A DNA stretch of 64,000 nt from Paracentrotus lividus (Eukaryota > Echinodermata > Echinoidea > Camarodonta > Echinidae), in assembly GCA_940671915.1 (NCBI GenBank), contig CALNVZ010003426.1, forward strand, positions 37,744,543 to 37,808,542, written 5' to 3'. Of this stretch, positions 51,801-63,800 are shown piece after piece; positions within the stretch are counted from its first letter, which is position 1, and every line of letters begins with the position of its first letter. The notes under the pieces were generated by a model. That model saw nothing but the letters and a program-made list of their open reading frames with translations, made no database searches and was not told where the DNA came from. The position numbers and the translations under genes were made by a program.

Positions 51801-54800
51801 CCTGTCGTACAAACCCTTTGAGTGCTAAAAGGTTAAACATCATTGACAGAAAAACTTACGAGTTCTCTGCACAATCTCACTGTTGAGGGCATTGTTTCCA
51901 CTCTGTACGCTGACTGTATAGAGTTCTCCTGGAGTTAGATCGGTTAATATGTATTCAGCATACAGGACATCGTCAACGGTAAGGGTTCTAAACTGTGGAG
52001 ATTCTGTTCCAGCTCGGTATTGGATGAAGAAAGATGGCTGCTCCACATCGGTGGTTAGCCAGATCAAATTGATAGTCGTGCTGGTAGTTTCCCGGACAGC
52101 CAGTGTAAGAAGAGGAATTTCATCTATGTTGAAAGAGATGGACAGCAGTTTGTTTCAAGTTGTAAAAAAACAATGAAATTTACCCCCAAAAATTGTTAAT
52201 CCTTTGTTATAGCTCATTAATGATTATAATATTATTATCTTAGGCACATGAATAATCCACCATAATCATGTACTAATTTAAAAATAATAATAATAATAGT
52301 TGCAATTTATATAATTGCGAAAAAATTTCGTCTAAGTGATTTACAATTATTATCATATGTACTGATGTAAAGTGCTGTGCTTAGCTATAAAACTGTTTAT
52401 CTTATGGCTGTTTCATGGATACAAAAAACTGGATATTTAATGAAGATTACGGTTCTAGGACAACTACCTCCTGGATAACTAACCCTGCAAAAAATCTACC
52501 CCCTAACTCTACACTCTAACCCTATTTATTAGGGGTAGTTGTCCTAAAGGTAATGGTCCAGGGGGTAGTAGTCCTGATATGGTTACTTACCTGTGGTAAC
52601 ATCAATAATCTGTACAAGATTGCTTCTTTGCTCAGAGAAGTCAGGATTAGCCGGATTGAGAAGTGATCCTATCTCGTAGCTGTAGGTTGTATTAGGATCC
52701 AGACCTGTGTCTTGATAAGTCAGTGGACTAGTGGCAGGTATAGATGACACCAGGACTCTGTTGCAACACTGTGGGCTACATGATCCATCCAACTACACAT
52801 TGAATGGAAGAAACACAAAGGATATATCATGGTTTATAATCAAACCATTAGAACAACTTCTCATAATAGTAATATCAGTTTACTATTATAATTCAATTAT
52901 TATTGAAATTATAATTCAATTATTATGAAATGCCATGCCCAAGGATATAAGTGTCGGTGCTGGGAATCAAATCCATGACCTCGTCATCCCCAGTCAAATG
53001 GTAAAACCACTAGATTACAAAGCCCTATACAATAAATCAATCCATATGAAATTATAGTAAAATAAATATAAATTTATTATTAGTACTGAGGGGATAATGA
53101 TGACTGTGCCATATAGTTTTTATCCTAGATTTTAGAAATTGACTACTTTGCACCAAAGGTGTATCCATACTATCATCACCTACATCAATGAGGAACAGAT
53201 AAAGTACATTACCTCCACAAGGTAGATCTCATAAGAGTTAACTGCTTCAGGTGGGGTACCAGGGTCAAAGCTGAATTCTACCGTAAATCTTCCAACAACA
53301 GGATCAGATACTTCACCAGGGTTTGGTGGATCTACAATGTATAAAGAATTGGATTTGGGATAGGTAAAATGAAAATAAACAATTTGAGTATGTTTTTAGC
53401 ACCGCTTTCATTTTGCAACTGCTCAAGATTCTTTGAAATGCAAAAATAAAAATTCTAGGGCTATAATCATACAATACACATGTAATAAAGAGCTTAAAAA
53501 GAGAAGCTAAGATTCCTGTTGATGTTTCAGCCATCGCCTAGTAGGCCTACAATATCATGGTGAGCAGAAAACACATAGTTGCATTTGAGGCAACTACTGA
53601 GGGTATCGTGGCAAAAACTAACAATTGGGTGCTATCAGAAAGAGGAAGTAACGTTATATTCACTATATGATCAGGAAGAGGTCATTCTTGAAAAACAAAT
53701 GATCTAAGGAGAAGTGGAAGGACAACGCAACAGAAGACCTCCTCCACCAACAGAGCAAAGAATGAAGGCAGTCACGGGCCACATATCTAGCATGGGACAT
53801 AGTTCACATGGTTGATTCTAATACAGACCACAGTAGTGCCTAGTGCACTACCTTACCTGGCAAAAATGACATGAAAATCAGCTCATCTTCACAACTTAAA
53901 ATGTTTTGATTAAAGTATATTGATATGGAATCAAAAACATGAATATAAACATGAAATTGATTCTACAAATTCTGACAGACAATAAGTGGGCAAAAAAAAA
54001 AGAACTGCAAAAAATGACTTACTTGTCCTGACAGAGTCAATGTATGAAGAACTCCCTCTGTAGATTTCAATATCATAGACAGTGCTAGGAGATAGGCCGG
54101 TCAAGGTAAGGGTCAATGGGTCATCGGCCTGAATGACCAGATCTTGTTCACCATTCCTTCCTGTCACACCGTATGGACCAGCTTCATTATTGATGGGTGC
54201 AAACCATACTATAACTGATGTGGCTGTCACTTCTGCTGCCAAAACACTCTGACTATTCAATTGACCTGTCATAAACACAACAATAAACAATATTATTACA
54301 ATGTATGAACAAAATTTTGCGCATATAAATTTTTAACGAAAGGGGCATACTGGACAGTTTCTCAAGTTGTGAAATTCTTAGTTCAGCTGAACTGCATTTT
54401 AGCATAAAAATTATGCATGGGATGTCTGAAATGGCAATATCTAGCATGAAGTGAAATTTTTCATCCATCAATGATACGTTTATCATTTATTCCATTGTGG
54501 AAGAGGTCTTGAACAAATGATAGACTAGTCCACTATGTAATGTTGTTGGTCCATCTTTTCCTTCGTTTTCCTCTTCTCCTCTTTCCCTAAACAGTTCCTT
54601 GTAAGATGGTTTAGGAAAGGCCACTTGATCTTGATCTTGTTATGAAAGGTTTAAAGGTTTACTTACTTGTAGTTGCAGAGGTAGTTGCAGCAGGACTTTG
54701 TTCATCTCCACTGACTGTTACCATTCTGAATTCAAAAGATGTTAGAGGTTCCAGACTTGTCAGCTCGTAGGTCCTTAGACAAGGATTAACAATCACATCA

Positions 54801-57800
54801 ATAGTTTCACCACGTAGAATGTAGGAGATAATAAAGTTATCTAGCTCAGTGTCTCCTACTGTCCAGGAGAAATTTACAGACAGGGGAGTTATCCCGATCA
54901 CATTCAGGCTGGTAGGTGGTAGGGGTACTGCAAAGGAAAAACATGAACATTAAAAGTTTGCAATAAAAATATTAAATGGTCAGTGCTATGTTTAGTTGCA
55001 TCCTGCCAGTATCTGGTGTATTAACTTGAATGGTTATGAGATTGTTGTAACTCAGTAACAAGAAAAGCTATGTGTTTCACTTAGTTCATTAATTTCTTCA
55101 TCAACAAGTAAATAGAGCTCTAAATATCTATTATCACTATTATTAGCAGTAGCATAATACTATTATTTTTTATTGCTATAACTATTCATTAATTGCATTT
55201 ATCATTGAATGGGCACCTTATTTCCATTTAAACATGCAAAAGTCTATATTTTGCTCACATACCAGTTCTCTGTGTATCAGAATCTTGCTGGGTATTTGAT
55301 GAATGTGCCACAAGTTGAATAGTGTACAAAGTACCAGGCATCAGGCCATTCAGTCTACCACGTCTGACTCCAGTTGATGAAAGGCTAGATCCCGCAGTTA
55401 CCGGCGAGTAGGTCAGTGTGTCATTATCAAACCCTGGCTCGTTGCTACTGTCACCCCATACAAAGCTAATCTGGTCGAAAGTAGCCTCAATGACAAGGAT
55501 CTCCCCAGGTTGAGGAGTAACTGTGATTTGTGGAGAACAAAGAGATATTATACTTCATTTTTAACATTTCTGGCATCAATTTAAACTCTAATGGAAGAAT
55601 GTCGTACATGTACATGTTTATGTTTGAAAACCATTTTTTAAATATTGTCTTTTTATGTCAATATGTTAGCATAAACAATATGAACTAATGAACTGTATTT
55701 CACACTGGTAATGTATCTTTTTCAAATTGTGCTGTTGATGTACTTTTGTTTTTATGCTTTATATTATTAGGTTCTAGTTGCAATCATAAATATATTTAAA
55801 TAAACCTTATCACCTTATCAAATCTAATCAAGTCATTATATTCATTGAGTTCTCACAAAAAGTTGGCTTTAATGTGCAAAAATTTTTACCTGTACTAGCC
55901 GTCCTTCTGATAGATTCACTCCTCACATCATCCACACCAACACCAGATACTGATATGATATAGAGATCATACTCGGTGCTAACCTCCAAACCTTCTACTG
56001 TAGCTTCACTGGCATCACCATCTACAGTTGCCTGTATGGATGTGGGATTGCCATCTAAGTAGACTTCAATGACGTACTGTTCCACCTCAGGGTCAGGTAC
56101 ACCAGTGGGTGGATCCCATGCTACTGTCAAGGTGGTCTGAGTAGTCCTGGCAGCCAGGACTTGAACGTTTACAGGTGGTAGAGGAACTAAAAAATGAAAG
56201 TGAAAATAAGATTGTTTGGAGAACATATCAAGCATGGGTGTCTAGATTGGGGAAAATGTAATTTGAATGATGAGCACACAAGCCAAGAGAATTACTCTTT
56301 ATGTACCATCCAAATAATAGCCCTTTGCCATAAATAATTGCTGAAGGTGTAGTTTTACCAACATTTGTTATATCGTCTCAAATTTCCCAATGATAAATAT
56401 ACTATGGACAAAAGGAAGCTGATGTAAGCAAAGTAAAGGTAGGTTCAGTTGAGAAATTTACCTAATAACACACAGTACAATCCTCATTTTGTTTTGTCGA
56501 ATGGCAGAAAGAGCACGCCGTTTATGCAGCCTAGCGAACAAAGTACACACATTTTTCATTCATTCTTTTAATAACTATTTTAAAGCAATTAAAAATGAAT
56601 TTCATATTAGGCGCTATAAGTAAATAGCAACTATTATTATCATTATCAATATTCTAGTGTTAGTGCTATAAGTGCTCGATAAGAGTTTAGCAGCATGTCA
56701 ATACTAAAAAATTATTTTCCTTTTTATCCATTCCCTTTCGGGGTGGGGGCACTGACTATCTCTTCCATGATTTAATAGAAATATTTTGATCCACTTTTAA
56801 CATCAGATAAATATATAGTCGTACCACAGCTAATTGTTTGATCCTGCTTAGAGGATGTTGAGAATCTCTTTATTCCTTTTAAACACAATGAATATGAAAG
56901 TTACAATTAATATCTATTACTCATAAACTTACCAGTTGTAATCTGCCTTACAGGGCCTATGGTTGCCTCCCGTTGAACGACGAGCGAATACGTCACGCCT
57001 GGGGTAAGGTCAGTGATTTCCAGAATTCTATTTGAATCATCGACGATGGGTACAACGCTCAACCCAGCATTAGGTGGAGGAGTGATACTGACAAAATGGA
57101 GCTCGGTGGATGGTAGATTGGGATTGATGATTTCAAATAGGATCTCCATGAAATAGCTGGTTACATTCCTGGCAAAAACCTCTCCAGGCTGAGCAGCAGC
57201 TGCATCAAGAATCATAAAATAAATACGTCTACAGTTCATGATATCAATAATAATAATACCAGTATAAATATTAGACATAGTATTTGTTTCTTGATAATAT
57301 TGATCATTCCTCAGGCTCAGCAAATAAAAATGTGCAATTCAAAAGAGTAATAGAAATACAAAAATCATCAACTAATTACCAAATTATCATGGTCTTGCGC
57401 AAAGGTATAGATGGTGCATTTCTATGTGTGTGTTTATATCCCACCGCTGCAACTCATTTAACTCTTAGCATGCCACGTCCATGATCCCCCTCTGCCACAT
57501 TAAATTATCAATCTGTCTAATTATAAATATAATTTCTTTCAACTTCAATCTATAGGAAATTTTCAATATAAACAATGTCATTGAATACAATGACATTAAA
57601 GGTGGATCCAAACAATGCACAACGGTTATGTCAACATTTCTATTGTTTGTAATTCCAAACAGCGGATTAGAATGCGCTCGGGCTCCGTCCCTCTTGTGGA
57701 TGGATTATGACTTGAGTCAAATTTGGCAGTCGGCTGAATCTGCGAAGAATCAAAAAAGGCATGTACAGAGTTAAAAGGTTTGAACAGAAATACTGTAAAA

Positions 57801-60800
57801 CCATTCCATTTGTAGGTTTTGATTGAAAAGTCCCTTTTTTTCTATAGACGAAGGCCATTTTTTGTGTATATTTGGAGATTGGGGGTTATCAGATGTTACC
57901 TGTTGAAAAAGTATTGGATTGTGCGGCACTCTCCGTCTGATCACTACTAACTCCAGCGACAGCCTTCACAGTTACCAAGTACCTAGTAGCAGGGAAAAGC
58001 CTGTTGAAAAGCACGGTCTGCACATCTCCGTCAGTAATCCTCTCTGCTGTCTCAGAAGATTCTGTGTTTCTGACTGTGATGCGGTAGAAATCCACATTGC
58101 CTGTCGCTGGTATCCAGCTGATGTCAAGTTCAGTTGATGAGGACCTCGTAACAGATAACTGCCCTGCCTGCGTTGGAACTGGAAAGGAATTCATGATATC
58201 AGAAATTAAGAACTATAATTTGTTATTGAAATAAAAGCATCTCTTGCATGCCTAACCTCAACTGGCATGAATATAAAAATGTGTTGAAAAAGTGTTCAAA
58301 TCAATCCATTGATTTTTGTTGAATAAACCATTTCTATTCTATTCTATTCTATTCTTTCAACTGAGGTAAAAAAAAAAATTAAAATAACAGCTAAACAATT
58401 TGGTAATATCTAGAGCACATAAAATTAACCTGTAGGAGACAGGATGATTTGGCTATAACACACATATCTCCTAGATCTAAGCGCAAGTACATTCAGGCTA
58501 AGTGATCAACGGGTTAACTCCTAATAATGGGTAAATGCATAGCATGCATCTACCTTACACTTTTACATTAGGTTGCTAGAATAGACATATTAAATACCTG
58601 AGCATGCTCACATAAACATTTTAGTTCTTGAAAATCATTAACCTGTAACCCATAAAGTATCATCATTTTTTTTCTAACTTCAGGGAATATTTATAACAGG
58701 TTCCCACTGCTGATGTGTCCACTTGATCAGGCCCAATCTAGCTATTTGGTGGCATATCAGAAAGGTAATGTACCTTGATTGACATTGCTCTTTGGTTACC
58801 TGCACAAATACTTTGAATATGTCCAAACTATTCGGGTAGGGGCCAAGAGTGTTGTCAATCACCCTATTGTGTTGTCAATCACCCTATTCAAGGTTACATA
58901 ATTATTTACCTAGATTACCATGCAAAGCTAGACCGACTCAGCCCAAAATAGCCTTGATCAGGTCTGATCAGGTTAACACATTATCAGAGGGAACCTCGTA
59001 GTGACACTGACAAAAAGGTTGAAATGCCCATTCAAGATATTTCAGTATTAGGCAGGAAGCATCCATCAAAATGTGTTTGTGTTCTCTTCAATAAGATAAT
59101 TCAATAACTTCCAGACTGAATCCCCTTTCCACATAAAATCAGATACTTTGATGAACATTTTAGAATATAAACTGGCCAGCAAAAGAAAGTACCCACTTCT
59201 TTCAAAGGCTGCACACAAAAATTCACCCCATAGAAATAAACAATTTTGTACACAAGGATGGACAATAATCCATACTAATCACATACCCAACAGGAAGTGA
59301 TTATCTTTATTACAAAGAAATAAAAAATGGCATATACAGCATCTTGGTCACTGAATCAAAAGTCACAAAATGTAACAGAATGAGCCGTCATGTTTTACAC
59401 AAAAGTCAATGTCAAGGATGAAATAACCAGACACAAACACAATGTTCAATAATGTGTATGTCCTCCTCGTGCCTGGACACATTCCAGGCATCTCTGACGC
59501 ATGCTTTGGACAAGTTGTCTGGCGTAGTCCTGGGGAAGTTCTGTCCATTCCTCCTGCAGAGCTTGATCAATGTTTGCCGATTGGTAGGAGGCTGTTCCTT
59601 GATCTCACCCGTCTGCCAAGTTCATCCCACAGATGCTCAATGGGATATGAGTCAGAGAGCATGCACACCATGGGATGACGTCAATGGTCCTGCTCCTGAA
59701 GGAATTGGTGGTGAACCGTGCTGTATGGGGCTTGCATTGTCCTGTTGAAACAATGTGATGCCAGGATGTGCCTGCAGGAAAGGGAGCAGATGGGGTCTCA
59801 ATACTTCATCAACATAGCGCTGAGCTGTCAGATTACCTCCAGGATAACCAGATGAGTCATATGGTTGGCTGATATGCCTGCCCACACCATCACAGAAAGT
59901 CCACACCCACCATCAACTTCACGAATGCAACATTCTGCATATCGCCATCAGTGGATGAACTGGCAGACTGGGTGAGATCAAGGGAACAGCCTCCTACCAA
60001 TCGGCAAACATGATCCAAGCTCTGCAGGAGGAATGGACAGAACTTCCCAGGACTACGCCAGACAACTTGTCCAAAGCATGGTCAGAGATGCTGGAATGTG
60101 TCCAGGCACGGAGAGGACATACACATTTGAACATTGTTGTTTGTGTCTGGTTTATTTCATCCTTTGACATTGACTTTTGTGTAAAACATGGACGGCTCAT
60201 TCTGTTACATTTTGTGACTTTTGATTCAGTGACCAAGATGCTGTATATGCCATTTTATTTTCTTTGTAATAAGATAATCACTTCCTGTTGGTAGTGATTA
60301 GTAATGGATTATTGCACCATACCTGCTGTACAAAATTGTTTATTTCTATGGGGTGAATTTTTGTGTGCGGCCTTTGACAGGGGTGGGTACTTTCTTTTGC
60401 TGGCCAGTTTACATACAAACATACCTATATATAGCGCAACATCGAAAGTCTAATGCTCAAAGCGCTTTAGAAAATTCAATTCAATTAAAATTTCAAAAAA
60501 TGGGTTAGAACACAAAAGAATATATGGATGAAGATGTAATATCAATAACGAAGATGAAGTTACTCTATGATATAAAGTTTTCAATTAAAATGTACCAGTT
60601 GAAAAGATATTTTAGCTTTTCTGAAATATTCGTACAATACAAGAATGGAGGTCAAAAGGAAAATATTCCAATATTCAACTAGTCTGGTCAACACAAATTT
60701 CCACATGTTTTTCATTCATCTTTTTCCATGGTCAAAGTAAGACTTACTTGTTCTTCCAGATCCACTTGAATCAACCACCCCTCCAACGACCAGTTCAAAG

Positions 60801-63800
60801 GAATAGAGCGTTCCTGACAAAAGGCCTCCAAGAGTCGCACTATTCCCACTGATACCAACAGTCAATGGAGTGTCTTCTGAATCAAAAAGTTTGTAGCGAA
60901 GTTGGCTGTTCGCAGCAGCATTCCATACAAGAGTAAGTGATGAAGTTGTCCTCTCTTGAACCACAATGTCACCTTCAGGGACAGGATCTATATGGATAAA
61001 ATATTTAAAATCGTTATTGGATAGGCGCTAATATCTGTTTTTAGTGACTCCTTGAATTCATATTTGAAACAAGAATATTATGGATGACATAAGGCATGAA
61101 AAGAAATTGCAAGAACATTTCATTTATGGAGTAGTAGGTTTATGATCCTTGATTAAGAATAGTTTTAATGAAAATAATCATTGACATCGCTTTAAATTTG
61201 CAAAGAAAAGAGAAAACTAAAAACTACTATTTTCTCGAACATTTTTTTTACCCACTTTGTACAGTCTTTAAATAAATGTCATTAAATTTTTCTATTCATT
61301 ACAGTGTGAGCGGTAGGAAAATGGAACTATAAATGTTGCCAAGAAAATTCTGTACTTTTATGGATTGATACTGACCAGTATTTGTAACAACAATCTATGA
61401 AGGGTTTCATTTCAAGTTCAATTTGGACATTCTTAGTAAGGACACTCTCACATAGGACCCCCAAAAAATGTCTTTCACATTCAGATGGAACAAGAATTTT
61501 TAACATTTTCATCTTTTAGCAGTTTTAATCAATAAAACCTAAAATTAGCCAAACTGGATATAATCCAATTTACAATGAAACTGTTCATATGACAATGTTT
61601 GTTCGTTAATACTATTCACTAAACATAAATAATTATGTTTAGCAACCACCTCTTCTGGAACCTTAGAAATTAAAATTGTTGAGCATGAGTAACTATATCT
61701 TTATAATATGTTGCATACCAGTTCTGAAAACTTGCCTTTATTGTAACATATTTCATTTTTTTAAAATGTACAATTGTGTTGAGCAGGAAAATTTTTCAGT
61801 AAAATTAAAACAACAGATGTTACAGTAACTCTTCTGTCATTGGTAAGAGGAAGCTATATTACCCGTAGTTGATTCAACAAAAGATTACCTTATCTTGGTT
61901 TTTTTTAGAATGAAAAAATCAACCTTTTTTCAATTAGGTCAAACCTCTTTGTGACTAGTATAAAAAAAGCACAAAGTGGGCATTCTGAATTTTCACAGAC
62001 AGCATCCAGTCATACCTACCTGTAACTGACATGACAGAGCTTTCTCGAATCAGAAAAAAGATTACCTAAAACTGAATGTCTTCCTGATTTTGTGGTAAAA
62101 AAATAACCTGCTTTTTTTTACAAAGGTGAAACCTTTAGCGACTCATACACCAAACCACAGAGTGGTCATTCTAAAATACAAAAGATGGCATCCAGCCATA
62201 CTTACCTGTGACAAACCTGATAGAGCTATCTGTATCACCCTCCTGCTCTTCAAATCTCTGTGATCCAGTAGTCAATTCTCTCAGTTGTGTTTTGACAACT
62301 ATCTGATAGTAAGTCTCTGGATCTAGGCCTATCAAGGTATATTCAGTGTCAGAGTTGCCAGGTTGTAGGAACACCGCATCCATCTCGTTGCCAGCAGAGT
62401 CTACCATGCTTAGCAGATAGCCATCGACTGTATTCACATCATCAGGAGCCCTCTCCCAAGCAACACTGATAGATGTTGGGCCTTTATCCACAATGGTTAA
62501 TTCACCAGGGGAAGGTGGATCTAAGGCAAAGTGATTTTAATACATTTAATATTAGAATATATATGATATTGAACTATATACAATATATATAATATTGGAA
62601 TATATTATAATATTGGTATATAATAATTATAACTCATAATATAATCACTTCATAAAAAAAATATATATGATTATGAATTATATAGCACTTTTACATTTTT
62701 GTATTTATCACATAATTATGAGCAACAATTAAGCAAAAAATTATAACCAAAAAAACAAAATCACTTTTTGACAAAATCAGATAAGAATATTATTAATCAT
62801 AATAATTGATCCTTCAAAAAGCAAATATTGTGTTGATGTCACTATATTTTGCCAAAATTTCTACATTCATCATTCAACATTCCAACCCCCCCCCCCTTCA
62901 GTCTAATATCTGTAAACCAGTGTCTGATGTACACAGAGGCGTCAGAGGGCTCCAAGGAGACAAAGGATTGGAGGGGCAAGCCATTGCTAAACCCCAAAAA
63001 AAACTCTTGCCCCTCCAATATTTTGTCTCCGCAGAGCTTTCCAATGCCTCTGCAAGTTCAAATTTTTGTGCTACTTACTTGTTCTGAATGAACCACTAAT
63101 AGTGTGAAATGTTGTTGCAATCTCCTGGACTTCAATGCTATATACTGTAGACGGATCAAGTCCATCAAAAGATACCATTGTAGTAAATACAAGTTGATCG
63201 TCAACAGCACCGCCATCAGCCTCTAACAGTGTGGTAACATACTGTGCTCCAGTGCCCAGAGTTCCCCAGTGGGCATGGACTGAAGTCGATGTTACAGAGG
63301 CATAGATTGGGCAGTTATTAGGAGGTGAGCACAATGGTGTCACTGTATAAAGAAAGAAAAACGAATATCGTTAAATTTTGGCGTAATAATGAATTATCAA
63401 CTAAGGCAGTGGACATTGGATGAAATGGGAATTACACAAAATGTAAGTAGGCAAAGTGGCAATTATACCAAAAGGTTATAAAAATAAGACCAAGTTGGTG
63501 TAGACATAATGCAATGAAGACCATGTGGGATGAGACCACATGGGCAATAATCAAAGTGGGTTAAGACTAAGTGGCAATTTACCAATATTCATACAAAAAA
63601 TACTTACATGTATTTATGGATCCGAAGAGTGGACTACTAGTGCGCGTCACGTTGAGATCCTCACTGATAGAGCGCACAGCCACCTGATACTGGGTGCCAG
63701 GTATCAGTCCTGTGATTGTCAATAGGGGCTGGTTAGCAGGTAAATCCTCATACACTACCCCGTTCACACTGACTTCATAACCGTTTAAAATGCTGCCTTG

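Noticed and set aside
59442-59748. Plus-strand frames across the left arm of the Tc1-type element
   Set aside because: They are antisense to the transposase coding sequence.
33696-63608. Apparent 'RTC' and 'NTC' cysteines at the ends of several FN3 domains
   Set aside because: They arise by reading through the donor GT; after splicing the split codon becomes Leu, Ser or another residue.
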